Positions 51,255 through 61,153 of a stretch of 64,000 bases of DNA are shown here, in pieces. The position numbers and the translations under genes are program-made. The notes beneath the pieces were generated by a model, which was not told the DNA's origin, did no database searches, and saw nothing but the letters and a program-made list of their open reading frames with translations. Each line of letters starts with the position of its first letter. Within the stretch, counting starts at the first letter, position 1. The stretch is from CAYRGQ01 sp964444885 (GTDB lineage: Bacteria; Bacteroidota; Bacteroidia; Sphingobacteriales; Sphingobacteriaceae): the NCBI GenBank assembly GCA_964444885.1, contig CAYUIZ010000005.1, forward strand, positions 23,405 through 87,404, given 5' to 3'.

Positions 51255-53830
51255 TGGCATCGGGCACCCAACCTACCGACACCACCCCGACCAAGGCAGG
51301 CCTGCCTTGGGTGCTGCGTATGGCTTGGCGGGATAGCCGGAAAAACCGGGGACGGCTGGTGCTATTTATCTCCTCCATCGTCATTGGCATTACGGCTTTG
51401 GTGGCTATCTATGCCTTGGGGGATAATTTGCAGAAAGACATTGACCGGCAGGCTGCTACGCTCGTCGGGGCAGACCTGGTGGTGAACACCAATCGCGCGC
51501 TTGACGATGGCGCACAACGGCTGATTGATACGCTTGAAGCGCGCAGCGTAGCGGTATCGCGTGAGCAACGCTTTGCGTCCATGGTGGTTTTTCCGGCTAG
51601 CGGTGGCAGCCGGCTGGTCGAAGTGAGGGCGCTGGAGGGCGAATTTCCTTACTACGGACAACTGGAAACCGTGCCTGCGGCAGCGGGAACGGCGTTCCGG
51701 CAGGGAACGCAGGCGCTGGTCGATAAGACCGTAATGCTGCAGTTCGATGCGCAAGTCGGCGATTCGGTCAAGGTAGGGGAGATCACCTTTGAGATTGCCG
51801 GCATCTTGGAGCGGGCGCCGGGGCAGTCCGGCATTTCCAGCACGGTTGCGCCCGCGGTGTTCATCCCGATGAGCTACCTGGAGGCAACTGCGCTCAACCA
51901 GCGCGGGAGCCGGATCAATTACTATTATTACTTCAACTTGGCCGACCCCGCGAGCGCTGATGTGCTCGTGGAAGAGCTGGACGAACAATGGGAGACGCAC
52001 CGGCTGGGCACCGATACCGTTGCTTCGCGCAAGCGTGAAACCGGGCGTTCGTTTGCGGATTTGGAAAAGTTCCTTTCGCTGGTTGGTTTCATTGCGCTGT
52101 TACTGGGCTGCGTCGGCGTATCCAGTTCGATCCATATCTATATTAAGGAGAAAATTGCCAGTGTGGCTATCCTCCGGTGTCTGGGTGTCACTGCCCGCCA
52201 GGCCTTTCTCATTTATTTGACGCAGGTATTCGCCGTAGGCTTGCTCGGGTCGGCTGTGGGCGCCTTACTCGGCACAGCGATCCAGCAACTGCTGCCGTGG
52301 GTGCTGCGCGATGTGGTGCCCGTGGCCATCAGCAGCGAAATTTCCTGGCGCGCCATCGCGCAGGGGATAGGTTTGGGCGTGCTGATTTCCGTTTTATTCG
52401 CACTGCTGCCGCTGGTAGGCATCCGCAATATATCCCCGCTTCACACACTCCGGCTTACCTTGGATGAGCAAGGCCTCGTGAAAGACCGGCTGAGTGGCGT
52501 GGTGTATGCGCTGATTGCGGCGTTCGTCATCCTGTTCGCCTACCTGCAGCTCGGCGAATGGCGCCAAACGGGATTCTTTACATTGGCGTTGGTGGTCTCG
52601 TTCCTCATCCTGTATTTGGCCGCGCGGCTGGTTATTTGGGTGGTGCGTCGGTTTTTTCCGGTCTCTTGGAACTACCTGTGGCGGCAAGGACTATCCAACT
52701 TGTTCCGTCCCAATAACCAAACGGCTGTGTTGGTCGTGGCGATTGGGCTGGGTACGGCGTTTATTGCGGTGCTGGTGCTGGTGCAAGGCATGCTCATATC
52801 GCGCGTTGAACTCTCCTCGGGCGAGGATCAATCGAACATGGTGATATTCGATATCCAAACCAATCAGAAAGAACGGGTGGCCTCGCTCGCACAGGCAAAT
52901 GGCTTGCCGGTATTGGAGGAAGTGCCCATCGTGACCGTACAATTGGACGCCATCAATGGCCACACCCTCGCCGATGCACAAGCTGATTCAACGATAGACG
53001 TGTCGAGGCGCGCGCTGGGGAGGGAACTACGTGTCACGTACCGCGAAGTGCTAAGCGACTCGGAAAAGGTGACGGCTGGCCAATGGGCCGGGCAGGTGGT
53101 AGAAGGGGAGCTGCCCCGGGTGTCCCTTGATGAGGGCTATGCCGGCCGAATCCGGGTAGGTATCGGTGATACACTCCTGTTTAACGTGCAGGGCGTGCGC
53201 GTACCGACCGTTGTGGGGAGCTTGCGCGAGGTGGACTGGAACCGTGTGCAGACAAATTTCCGACTGGTGTTTCCCATGGGTGTTATCGATAAAGCACCGC
53301 AGTTTCACGTACTGATGACCCGCGTGCCCGATGATGCTGTATCGGCGCGTTTTCAGCAAGCGGTGGTGGCCGAGTTTCCCAATGTATCGGTCATCGATCT
53401 CGGGCTGGTTTTGGCAGTTCTGGACGAAATTTTGGATAAAATATCCTTCGTTATCCGTTTTATGGGCGGATTTAGCATTTTGACAGGATTTGTCGTGCTT
53501 GTCGGATCGGTCATGATCAGCAAGTATCAGCGTATTCGGGAGAGTGTGCTCTTGCGCACCATGGGCGCTAGCCGCCGCCAGGTTTTTGCGATAACCGCGT
53601 TGGAATACTTCTTTCTCGGACTGATCGGCGCGCTGACGGGCATTTTGCTTGCGGTTTTAGGGGCGTGGGCCCTAGCGGTCTACGTTTTTGAAGTGCCGTT
53701 CCGTCCGGATGTGCTTAGTTTGCTGTACGTTGCGGGCTGTGTCGCCGGGTTGACAATTCTCGTCGGACTGGCTAATAGCCGGGGAATCACCACGCAGCCG
53801 CCCTTGGCAATTTTACGAAAGGAAGGGTAG
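51254..53830 (+). CDS. FtsX-type ABC transporter permease (YbbP-like)
   Basis: 858-residue permease with two FtsX domains. An N-terminal helix (about 35-55) precedes a MacB-like periplasmic domain. The first FtsX helix group is around 270-390 (LVGFIALLLGCVGVSSSIHI), central helices at about 415-470, and the second FtsX group at about 740-850 (ESVLLRTMGASRRQVFAIT). This matches YbbP, encoded next to YbbA in other bacteria. The substrate is unknown. It converges with a gap-truncated gene. Confidence 0.92.
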   Translation: MASGTQPTDTTPTKAGLPWVLRMAWRDSRKNRGRLVLFISSIVIGITALVAIYALGDNLQKDIDRQAATLVGADLVVNTNRALDDGAQRLIDTLEARSVAVSREQRFASMVVFPASGGSRLVEVRALEGEFPYYGQLETVPAAAGTAFRQGTQALVDKTVMLQFDAQVGDSVKVGEITFEIAGILERAPGQSGISSTVAPAVFIPMSYLEATALNQRGSRINYYYYFNLADPASADVLVEELDEQWETHRLGTDTVASRKRETGRSFADLEKFLSLVGFIALLLGCVGVSSSIHIYIKEKIASVAILRCLGVTARQAFLIYLTQVFAVGLLGSAVGALLGTAIQQLLPWVLRDVVPVAISSEISWRAIAQGIGLGVLISVLFALLPLVGIRNISPLHTLRLTLDEQGLVKDRLSGVVYALIAAFVILFAYLQLGEWRQTGFFTLALVVSFLILYLAARLVIWVVRRFFPVSWNYLWRQGLSNLFRPNNQTAVLVVAIGLGTAFIAVLVLVQGMLISRVELSSGEDQSNMVIFDIQTNQKERVASLAQANGLPVLEEVPIVTVQLDAINGHTLADAQADSTIDVSRRALGRELRVTYREVLSDSEKVTAGQWAGQVVEGELPRVSLDEGYAGRIRVGIGDTLLFNVQGVRVPTVVGSLREVDWNRVQTNFRLVFPMGVIDKAPQFHVLMTRVPDDAVSARFQQAVVAEFPNVSVIDLGLVLAVLDEILDKISFVIRFMGGFSILTGFVVLVGSVMISKYQRIRESVLLRTMGASRRQVFAITALEYFFLGLIGALTGILLAVLGAWALAVYVFEVPFRPDVLSLLYVAGCVAGLTILVGLANSRGITTQPPLAILRKEG

Positions 53831-53841
53831 CGTCATGGCCG

Positions 53842-54359
53842 TTAGTCGATGATTTCCAAGGTCTTATAGAAGTCCTTGAATTGGAGCAGGCTCGTGTTAT
53901 GTGGCGGGTCTACGCTAAATGTTTCTACCGTAGCCGTGAAACCCGCAATGTAACCGATGCTGTTTTTGAAAATAAAGTACTGTTGCGTCACGTACGAAAC
54001 CATCCCGATAAGCGTGTTTGTGATGTACGACGTGTGCTCGATGGAACTTAATTGCACATGATTCAACACGGTACTATTGGGCATATTTTTTATGCGATTA
54101 AGCTCCGCCTGGACCAAGTCATCCACGCTGTTGATATTCGCATGTCGGACTGCCGTAATCGTAACGGCATGCTGGATTTCCTGCTTTTCTCTTTCTGAAT
54201 AGACTTTAGGCAGGCCCCAGGCTACAATCGTGTAGTTTAGGGAATCAGCGCTAATTTCCTGGTAAAACTGCCAATTCTCCGGCACGGTGGCTTTGAATTT
54301 GAAACGGGGATTCTCAAAAACGTCCTGGGCGACGGAAACACCGCACAGGCTTATAAAAA
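53842..54359 (-). CDS. secreted protein of unknown function, N-terminus lost in assembly gap
   Basis: The frame stays open upstream of the apparent GTG at 54285 and reads FISLCGVSVAQDVFENPRF before reaching the gap, which looks like the end of a signal peptide. So the true start lies in the gap and the gene is longer than the 147-codon frame. The mature part (FKFKATVPENWQFY, then VTQQYFIFKNSIGYIAGFTA, and an end near KTLEII) resembles the PsbP/DcrB-like fold, with low certainty. Base composition is more AT-rich than the neighbouring ABC genes. Confidence 0.75.
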
Positions 54360-54459
54360 NNNNNNNNNNNNNNNNNNNNNNNNNNNNNNNNNNNNNNNNN
54401 NNNNNNNNNNNNNNNNNNNNNNNNNNNNNNNNNNNNNNNNNNNNNNNNNNNNNNNNNNN
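54360..54459. other. assembly gap (100 N)
   Basis: One hundred N between the truncated secreted protein gene and an AT-rich region. Confidence 0.98.
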
Positions 54460-54661
54460 TGACTGATAATTTATTGGTAATCAGGTCTAATGTACGGATT
54501 CTTCAGTGTATCGGCTGAATTGGATCATTTATTCAAAAGCGCAATACTTGTCCTATAATATATATTATGTTAAATAGATAAATCGAAGAACATTAGAACT
54601 CCCCATTTGGCGGTCTGCACTTGATTATACGATTCGCTGATAATTAATTATGCAATACGGC
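54460..54661. other. AT-rich intergenic region next to the gap
   Basis: About 200 bp of clearly lower GC than the rest of the window (for example CCTATAATATATATTATG near 54554). No coding frame is convincing. Its composition, and the gap beside it, suggest sequence that is hard to assemble, possibly a mobile or repeated element partly lost. Confidence 0.5.
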
Positions 54662-54669
54662 TATATTTG
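54662..54669 (+). promoter_or_regulatory. -7 box TATATTTG before fluC/crcB
   Basis: Perfect TAnnTTTG match 24 bp before the ATG at 54694. It argues against the longer frame that begins inside the box. No fluoride riboswitch is seen in the short leader. Confidence 0.6.
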
Positions 54670-54693
54670 CACCATCACTCATTCCAATATTCC

Positions 54694-55089
54694 ATGCTAC
54701 GAACGATGATCTTGATTGGTATTGGCGGCGCCTTGGGCAGTATCTTGCGTTATTTGACGAATGTGCTGGCCAACCGACTTTTTCCGGCGGTATTTCCCGT
54801 GGGTACTTTTGCGGTCAACGTTGCTGGCTGTTTGCTGATTGGTTTGCTGCTGGGCTTTTTAGACCGGAATCAAACCGTCAATCCAGATTTAAAACTTTTG
54901 TTGGTTACCGGGTTTTGTGGTGGTTACACGACGTTCTCGGCATTCGCGTCCGAAAACGTGGACTTATTCCAGCAAGGCCATGCATTCACGGCATTTGCAT
55001 ATATCGGCGCAAGTGTCGTTTTTGGTCTGTTAGCCGTGTGGTTTGGCTTTTATCTCATCAGATTGGTGTATCCTCCCCTCGCCCACTAA
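54694..55089 (+). CDS. crcB: fluoride efflux channel FluC/CrcB
   Basis: 131-residue membrane protein with four helices, forming a dual-topology dimeric fluoride channel. GGALGSILRYL, the NVAGC segment and the signature GFCGGYTTFSAFASE (GxTTFSTF) are the family marks. The start at ATG 54694 follows the promoter box. It converges with the SulP gene; AATAAGC/GCTTATT (55130-55149) between them is a possible weak terminator. Confidence 0.93.
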   Translation: MLRTMILIGIGGALGSILRYLTNVLANRLFPAVFPVGTFAVNVAGCLLIGLLLGFLDRNQTVNPDLKLLLVTGFCGGYTTFSAFASENVDLFQQGHAFTAFAYIGASVVFGLLAVWFGFYLIRLVYPPLAH

Positions 55090-55147
55090 GCCTCCCTCCT
55101 GCTGCTTTTTTATCACATAAATGCTTGTTAATAAGCGAATTGGCTTA

Positions 55148-56689
55148 TTATTTCTCACGCATTACTTGGTACGTGGGATCTTCCAGTACATTGACTACCA
55201 CTAATGATTCGGCGTTTTTCAGCAAGCGCTGGCTGTCGCGGCTAAGGTGCTTTAAACGAACCCGTTTACCCACGCGTGCATATCGCTCGGTGAGTTTATT
55301 TAATGCATCAATGGCTGACATGTCTGCCACGCGGCTTTCCTGGAAGTCAATGACAACTTCTTCGGGGTCTCCCTCGATATCAAATTTCTCTAAAAATGCC
55401 GTCGTCGATCCAAAAAATAGCGGTCCGTAAATTTCGTAATGCTTAACGCCGTCTTCGTCGACGTGCTTACGCGCCCGAATGCGCTTGGCGTTGTCCCAGG
55501 CAAACACCAACGCGGACACCACGACGCCCAATAACACCGCTAAGGCCAGATTATGGAAGATAACGGTAACGGCGGCCACCAGTATGCCCACAAAGATATC
55601 GGATCGAGGAAAGCGCGTGATTGCCCGGAAGCTCACCCATTGAAAGGTGCGGATCGCTACGACCATCATCACGCCCACTAATGCGGCCATGGGAATCTGT
55701 TCGATTAGCGGCGCCCCCACGAGGATAATAAGCAGGATGGTCATCGCGCCAATAAAAGCGGCTAGGTGCGTCCGGGCACCGGCCGTCACATTCACCAAGG
55801 TCTGCGCCACCATCGCGCAGCCACCCATCCCACCAAAAAAGCCGTTGACCACGTTGCCCACGCCCTGTGCTATCGCTTCCCGGTTCGACTTTCCTTTGGT
55901 GTTGGTAATCTCGTCCACCATGTTGAGCGTCAACAAGGATTCGATAAGTCCCACGCCAGCCATGACCAACGCGTAGGGAAAGATGATCCCCAATGTTTCG
56001 ATGCTGAAAGGCACGGCGGGAATATGAAAGGATGGAAAGGAACCGCTCACGCTCGCGATGTCCATGACCTTCTTGGTTTCGATACCAAATAGCGATACAA
56101 TGCCAAAAACCAATACAATGGCAACCAGCGACGGAGGGACAGCCTTTGTGATCCGCGGCCACACCCAAACGATGGCGATGGTTAGGGCGGTGAGCCCCAG
56201 CATCGTGTAGAGCAAGGGGCCGGACATCCAAGCCATCCCCACGCCTCCTGCGGCGGGTTCTTTGAACTGCACGACTTGCGCCATGAAAATAATGATAGCC
56301 AGTCCGTTGAGAAAACCGTACATCACCGGTTGCGGAATGAGCCGGACAAATTTTCCCAGCTTGAATATGCCAACAAGGGATTGGAGGACGCCGGCAAGGG
56401 CTACCGCGGCGAAAAGATACTCCACGCCGTGGGTGGCGGCTAAGGCAATGAGCACGACCACCGTAGCGCCCGCACCGCCCGAGACCATTCCGGGGCGGCC
56501 ACCCAAGATCGATGTAACCAGCCCCATCAGAAAAGCAGCATACAGCCCCGTCAAGGGCGAAAGACCGGCGAGTATCGCAAACGAGAGCGACTCGGGGATC
56601 ATGGTCATTGCTACGGTCAGACCGGCAAATAGTTCGTTCTTCAGATTCAGATTGCCCATCGCGAAGCGACGGGAAAGTATACGCTGCAT
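55148..56689 (-). CDS. SulP family anion transporter with STAS domain
   Basis: 513-residue membrane protein of the SLC26/SulP family. About ten to twelve helices, the sulfate transporter signature near TVAMTMIPESLSFAILAGLSP, and a C-terminal STAS domain (about 420-510; VVIDFQESRVADMSAIDAL). It may carry sulfate, bicarbonate or another anion. The start was placed at 56689, downstream of the promoter (56711-56740) and 4 bp after AGGAAAGG; the longest frame would begin inside the promoter. Confidence 0.93.
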   Translation of the reverse strand: MQRILSRRFAMGNLNLKNELFAGLTVAMTMIPESLSFAILAGLSPLTGLYAAFLMGLVTSILGGRPGMVSGGAGATVVVLIALAATHGVEYLFAAVALAGVLQSLVGIFKLGKFVRLIPQPVMYGFLNGLAIIIFMAQVVQFKEPAAGGVGMAWMSGPLLYTMLGLTALTIAIVWVWPRITKAVPPSLVAIVLVFGIVSLFGIETKKVMDIASVSGSFPSFHIPAVPFSIETLGIIFPYALVMAGVGLIESLLTLNMVDEITNTKGKSNREAIAQGVGNVVNGFFGGMGGCAMVAQTLVNVTAGARTHLAAFIGAMTILLIILVGAPLIEQIPMAALVGVMMVVAIRTFQWVSFRAITRFPRSDIFVGILVAAVTVIFHNLALAVLLGVVVSALVFAWDNAKRIRARKHVDEDGVKHYEIYGPLFFGSTTAFLEKFDIEGDPEEVVIDFQESRVADMSAIDALNKLTERYARVGKRVRLKHLSRDSQRLLKNAESLVVVNVLEDPTYQVMREK

Positions 56690-56710
56690 AGACCTTTCCT
56701 TATTCGACGG

Positions 56711-56740
56711 CAAAGGTACGACAAAATCGTCCGTACCCAA
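56711..56740 (-). promoter_or_regulatory. promoter of the SulP transporter gene
   Basis: Minus strand TTG (56738-56740), 19 bp, TACCTTTG (56711-56718). Transcription would start near 56704, about 15 nt before the ATG at 56689. Confidence 0.75.
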
Positions 56741-56745
56741 GTTCG

Positions 56746-57219
56746 CTATTCATGGTGGTACGGCTCGCCACGGGTGATTGAAAAAGCCCGGTAAAGCTGC
56801 TCAACAAAGAAAAGCCGCACCATTTGGTGGGAAAATGTCATCTTGGAGAGCGATATCAGGGAGTTGGCCCGTTGGTACACGGCCTGGTCAAACCCATACG
56901 GTCCGCCCACCGCAAACACCATGTGCGACACGCTGTTGAGCATATGTTTCTCGAAGAATGCCGCAAATTCAACCGACCGGAAAGCTTTGCCCCGCTCATC
57001 CATCAGGATGAGCATGTCTGTCGGTTGCACATGCTTGAGAATCGCCCGCCCCTCTTTTTCCCGCTGCAGCTTTTCGGTCAGGTTCTTGGCTTGCTTGAGG
57101 TCGGGAATGATAACTAGCTCGAACGCAACATAATGCTTGAGTCGCTTCACATACTTATCAATCCCTTTTTGGAGATAGTCCTCATCGGTTTTGCCTATGC
57201 ATAGCAATGTTACTTTCAT
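56746..57219 (-). CDS. rlmH: 23S rRNA (pseudouridine1915-N3)-methyltransferase RlmH
   Basis: 157-residue SPOUT-class enzyme that methylates pseudouridine 1915 in helix 69. Signatures are LCIGKT at the start, the knot segment FAVGGPYGFD, and the conserved end LSKMTFSHQMVRLFFVEQLYRAF with RGEPYHHE. The length matches the family exactly. It lies 18 bp after hemF on the same strand. Confidence 0.97.
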   Translation of the reverse strand: MKVTLLCIGKTDEDYLQKGIDKYVKRLKHYVAFELVIIPDLKQAKNLTEKLQREKEGRAILKHVQPTDMLILMDERGKAFRSVEFAAFFEKHMLNSVSHMVFAVGGPYGFDQAVYQRANSLISLSKMTFSHQMVRLFFVEQLYRAFSITRGEPYHHE

Positions 57220-57237
57220 CGTTTGTGCGCTTTGGGC

Positions 57238-58140
57238 CTAGATGCCGCTGATCCAGTCGATATCTTTTTTGAGCAACGCCAGGGTTTTGGCTTCTTCGCT
57301 GCCGGCTTCCGGCTGATGGTCGTAGGGCCAATGCGCTTGGGGCGGCAGGCTCATCAGAATAGACTCGATCCTGCCGTTGGTTTCCAGCCCGAATTTCGTC
57401 CCAGCATCGTACACGAGGTTGAATTCCACATACCTTCCCCTTCGGACGTATTGCCAATCTTTTTGGGCTTCCGTGAAGGCTTTTTGGCGGCTTCGGTTGA
57501 CCAGTTCGGTATATATAGGCACAAAGGAACGTCCTATCGTACAGGAGAATTCGAATATTTCTTCCCAGGATACGCCTGTTTTTTCGGGCGTCAGCCGGTC
57601 GTAGAAAATGCCGCCGATGCCCCGGGTTTCATTACGGTGCTTGATGAAGAAATAATCGTCGGCATGCGTCTTAAACCGGGGATAAAAATCCGGGTGATGG
57701 CGATCGCACGCCTCCTTGAGTGCCAAGTGGAAAAAACGGGCGTCTTCTTCGTCGACGTAATGTGGCGTCAGGTCGATGCCTCCGCCAAACCAACGCACCG
57801 TATCGCTCAGTTCGAAATAGCGGATATTCATGTGGATGATCGGCACGAGCGGGTTGTTCGGGTGTATCACGATTGACACGCCTGTCGCGAAAAATTCCCC
57901 TTCGTCCACGCCAAAAGCCTTCCGGACCGGTGCTGGCAATTCGCCGTGCACGGCCGAGAAATTTACGCCTCCTTTTTCCAGGATGTCGCCGTCCTGGATG
58001 ACGCGGGTACGTCCTCCCCCGCCCCCATCTCGCTCCCAAAGCTCTTCGACGAACGTCGCTTTGCCGTCCAACGCCTCGATCGCCGTCGTGATCTCGTGCT
58101 GTATCGCTTTATACGTGCTTGCTATATATGCTTTATCCAT
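57238..58140 (-). CDS. hemF: oxygen-dependent coproporphyrinogen III oxidase
   Basis: Heme pathway enzyme that decarboxylates coproporphyrinogen III using O2. 300 aa. Conserved regions visible: ERDGGGGGRTRVIQDG, GVSIVIHPNNPLVPIIHMN, WFGGGIDLTPHY, and EFNLVYDAGTKFGLETNGR near the C-terminus. It fits an aerobic lifestyle. The ggt gene ends 22 bp upstream, so ggt, hemF and rlmH may be co-transcribed. Confidence 0.97.
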   Translation of the reverse strand: MDKAYIASTYKAIQHEITTAIEALDGKATFVEELWERDGGGGGRTRVIQDGDILEKGGVNFSAVHGELPAPVRKAFGVDEGEFFATGVSIVIHPNNPLVPIIHMNIRYFELSDTVRWFGGGIDLTPHYVDEEDARFFHLALKEACDRHHPDFYPRFKTHADDYFFIKHRNETRGIGGIFYDRLTPEKTGVSWEEIFEFSCTIGRSFVPIYTELVNRSRQKAFTEAQKDWQYVRRGRYVEFNLVYDAGTKFGLETNGRIESILMSLPPQAHWPYDHQPEAGSEEAKTLALLKKDIDWISGI

Positions 58141-58162
58141 GATTGTTTGTTGAAAATCGTTA

Positions 58163-59860
58163 TTAATACGCAGCTATCGTGTCATCGCCGCGCGTATCCG
58201 CGCCCCCGGTCATCCCGCCTTCGGGGTCAACCAGAATAGCATCTACGCGGCCGATCGCATTGCGGGATTTTAGGGTATAGCCCGATGCTTCTAACGTCCG
58301 CCGGGTGAGCGAGTCGATGGCATTGCCTTCGGCCCAGATTTCGTCCGGTAGCCATTGGTGATGGAAACGAGGGGCGTCAACCGCCTGTTGCATATCCATG
58401 CCGAAATCCACCACGTTGAGGATCGTCTGAAAAACCGATGTCATGATGGTCGAACCGCCGGGCGTACCCACCACCATCGCCAGGCTACCCTCGCGTTCCA
58501 ATATCGTTGGTGTCATGGAGCTCAGCATGCGCTTGCCGGGAGCTACGGCATTGGCCTCGCCACCCACAAGCCCGTACATGTTCGGCGCACCTGGCTTGAC
58601 TGAAAAATCGTCCATCTCGTTGTTGAGCAGAAATCCAGCGCCATCAACGACTACGTGTGAGCCGTAGGACCCGTTGATTGTCGTCGTGATGGACACCGCC
58701 CCGCCATCACCGTCCACGATGGAAAAGTGCGTAGTCTCTTCCGATTCGGCTGGGACGGGCGTTCCGGCGCTGATGGCGCTGCTTAGGGAGGCGTTCGCAA
58801 AATCGATGTCCTGCATCCGGCCGGCGTTATACGCGGAATCGATCAGCGGCAGCATGGGCACGTCGTAGAAATCCGGATCGCCGAGATGGGTTGCTCGGTC
58901 TGCATATACGCGCCGCTGCGCCTCCACCATGACACGGACGGTCGAATCGTGCTGGAAACCCCAGTCAGCTAAGGGAAAGGCTTCCACCGACTTGAGCATG
59001 CCAATGAGCGCAATACCACCACTCGACGGAGGCGGCATCGAGACGACCCGGTAGCCGCGGTAGGTAGATTCAACGGGATTTCGCCATTTGGCTTCATAGG
59101 CTTTCAGGTCGTCGTGGGTGATGATTCCGTTTCCATTGCCCATCTCAGCGACGATGTGGTCGGCCGTTATTCCTTCATAGAACCCTGCTCGTCCTTCGTT
59201 GGCAATACGAAAGAGCGTTTGCGCCAGCTCACGTTGCACCAGGGTGTCCCCTGTTTGCCAGTCGGCGTCTTTGACGAGGGCTGTTCCGTTGGAATTGTGC
59301 GTGATGAGGCTTTCCTTAATCCGGTTGAGCTCCCCTGCCTGCATGGCTGTCAGGGCAAAGCCATTTTCGGCCAGGTCTATCGCGGGTTGTAGAAGCGTTG
59401 CCCACGCCATGGTCCCGTAGCGCGCGTGCGCTTCGGCCATGCCCGCCACGGCACCGGGAACACCCGATGCCAAATGGCCCCGCCAGCTCAACTCAGTGAT
59501 GGGGTCGCCGGCTGCATCGAGGTACATGTCGCGGTGGGCGGCCGCTGGAGCCGCTTCGCGGAAATCAAGTGCCGCAAATTCGCCCCGGGCGTCGCGATAA
59601 ACCATGAATCCGCCGCCGCCGATGTTCCCGGCATTGGGATAGACGACGGCGAGGGCAAACTTGACAGCCACGGCAGCATCCACGGCATTACCGCCGTCCT
59701 GTAGGATTTTCAACCCTACCAACGATGCGTCCGGGTGGGCTGTCACCACCATGCCGTTATGGTAGACCTGCGTTTGCTCGTCGTCCGTGCAGGACGATAA
59801 AATAACTAAGCCCAGCACGACGGCCAGGCAAGGGAAGATCGTGGCGTGTAATCTTTGCAT
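58163..59860 (-). CDS. ggt: gamma-glutamyltransferase (lipoprotein)
   Basis: Cleaves gamma-glutamyl bonds such as that of glutathione, outside the cytoplasm. 565 aa. N-terminal Ntn-hydrolase motif GNIGGGGFMVY, then the autocleavage site ETTHFSI with catalytic Thr377, and the lid and oxyanion residues in MLSSMTPT. The N-terminus carries a lipobox (LVILSSC, C24), so it is predicted membrane-anchored. The start at the ATG 59860 replaces a TTG at 59881. Confidence 0.95.
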   Translation of the reverse strand: MQRLHATIFPCLAVVLGLVILSSCTDDEQTQVYHNGMVVTAHPDASLVGLKILQDGGNAVDAAVAVKFALAVVYPNAGNIGGGGFMVYRDARGEFAALDFREAAPAAAHRDMYLDAAGDPITELSWRGHLASGVPGAVAGMAEAHARYGTMAWATLLQPAIDLAENGFALTAMQAGELNRIKESLITHNSNGTALVKDADWQTGDTLVQRELAQTLFRIANEGRAGFYEGITADHIVAEMGNGNGIITHDDLKAYEAKWRNPVESTYRGYRVVSMPPPSSGGIALIGMLKSVEAFPLADWGFQHDSTVRVMVEAQRRVYADRATHLGDPDFYDVPMLPLIDSAYNAGRMQDIDFANASLSSAISAGTPVPAESEETTHFSIVDGDGGAVSITTTINGSYGSHVVVDGAGFLLNNEMDDFSVKPGAPNMYGLVGGEANAVAPGKRMLSSMTPTILEREGSLAMVVGTPGGSTIMTSVFQTILNVVDFGMDMQQAVDAPRFHHQWLPDEIWAEGNAIDSLTRRTLEASGYTLKSRNAIGRVDAILVDPEGGMTGGADTRGDDTIAAY

Positions 59861-59965
59861 GTTGTGGTCGGTTATGTTCAATCCGTGACCGTGTTGCCTC
59901 GAGCAACGGTCGTTAACTCCCTAGCATGTGGGCAGCCGTATGTTTTCTTCCTGCCTTCATGGTTA

Positions 59966-60973
59966 CTAAATAAAGGTGTCGGCAAGCGCGTTCATCTCCT
60001 GCACAGGCGGCCGGCTTTGGTACAGAATGTTGTAAACCGCGTGGCAAATCGGCATATGGATGTCGTGCTTTTCACAGATTTGCTGAATGCAATTGGCTGC
60101 GAAATACCCTTCGGCTACCATATTCATCTCCAGTTGCGCCGCCCTGACGCTATAGCCCTTTCCGATCATATTTCCAAAGACCCGGTTGCGGCTAAATTGT
60201 GAATACGCGGTCACCAACAAGTCGCCCAAGTAAGCGGACTCCTTAATATCGCGTTCGATCGGATGCACGATGTTGACAAAAGCTGCCATCTCGCGGATGG
60301 CGTTCGATACCAACACCGCTTGGAAGTTGTCGCCAAAACCAATGCCGTGGCAAATCCCGCCGGCTAGGGCATAAATATTTTTGAGTACGGCTCCGTATTC
60401 GGTGCCGTATATGTCGTCAGAAACGATGGTCTTGATGTAGCGGGTAGCGATGAGGCTGGCCACCTCCGCCGATACCGCCGTGTCTGTACAGGCTACGGTG
60501 AGGTATGACAGCTTTTCCAGCGACACCTCTTCGGCATGGCAGGGACCGCTGATGACGGCGATGCGCTCCAACGGAATGCCGTATGTTTCTTGCAGGTATT
60601 CGCCCACGATCTGGTTCTCGTCGGGCACGATGCCTTTGATCGCCGACACCACGATTTTGCCTGCAAACATCTCGGGGGTGACCGGACCCAGCGCGTCCTT
60701 TAGGTAGGCCGCCGGCGTGTTGAGTATGATAATATCTGCTGCCTGAAAGGTACGAACGACGTCCGTGTGCACGTTGCGTTTCGGGATTTTGATTTCCACC
60801 GCGCGAAGGTAATTTGGGTTGCGCCGGTATTGCCGGATGTAGTCGGCTTTTTCTTTACTGCGTACCCACCAATGCACTTCCTTTTGCACTTTATTGTCGC
60901 TTAGCATCTTGATCATCGCCGTTGGCCAGCTTCCGCCCCCGATCACGCCTACTGCTATTTTGCGTTCGCTCAT
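59966..60973 (-). CDS. gpsA: NAD(P)H-dependent glycerol-3-phosphate dehydrogenase
   Basis: Reduces dihydroxyacetone phosphate to glycerol-3-phosphate for phospholipid synthesis. 335 aa. Coenzyme motif GVIGGGSWPTAM (9-20), the catalytic lysine regions SAIKGI and EYGAVLKNIYALAGG, and the signature SGPCHAEEV. The Trp-Pro after GGGS differs from the usual GGWGTA/GSWGTA. Divergent from the aminotransferase gene. Confidence 0.95.
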   Translation of the reverse strand: MSERKIAVGVIGGGSWPTAMIKMLSDNKVQKEVHWWVRSKEKADYIRQYRRNPNYLRAVEIKIPKRNVHTDVVRTFQAADIIILNTPAAYLKDALGPVTPEMFAGKIVVSAIKGIVPDENQIVGEYLQETYGIPLERIAVISGPCHAEEVSLEKLSYLTVACTDTAVSAEVASLIATRYIKTIVSDDIYGTEYGAVLKNIYALAGGICHGIGFGDNFQAVLVSNAIREMAAFVNIVHPIERDIKESAYLGDLLVTAYSQFSRNRVFGNMIGKGYSVRAAQLEMNMVAEGYFAANCIQQICEKHDIHMPICHAVYNILYQSRPPVQEMNALADTFI

Positions 60974-61130
60974 ATACTCACTTTTGTTTTGATGTGGTGG
61001 CGCCCAAGTTAGTGTTTATCGGGCAAAGAAGCAATTTTGGACGTCTGCTGGCGATACGGAAATACGCTCCCAAATCGTGGTTTAGCACCCTCCTTTGCAA
61101 ACAAAAGCCACGTAGTTTAGTATAAATCAT

Positions 61131-61138
61131 TAGCTTTG
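61131..61138 (+). promoter_or_regulatory. -7 box TAGCTTTG before the aminotransferase gene
   Basis: TAnnTTTG match 15 bp before the ATG at 61154, implying a leader under 10 nt. The longer frame would begin with a TTG inside the box. No TTG is seen at the -33 position. Confidence 0.5.
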
Positions 61139-61153
61139 CTAAAAATACCATTT

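Noticed and set aside
53842..54285. Complete 147-codon gene starting at GTG 54285
   Set aside because: The frame continues upstream as a signal-peptide-like stretch into the gap, so this GTG is internal and the gene is truncated by missing sequence.
54670..54693. Fluoride riboswitch before crcB
   Set aside because: The predicted leader is only about 20 nt and has no aptamer motif.
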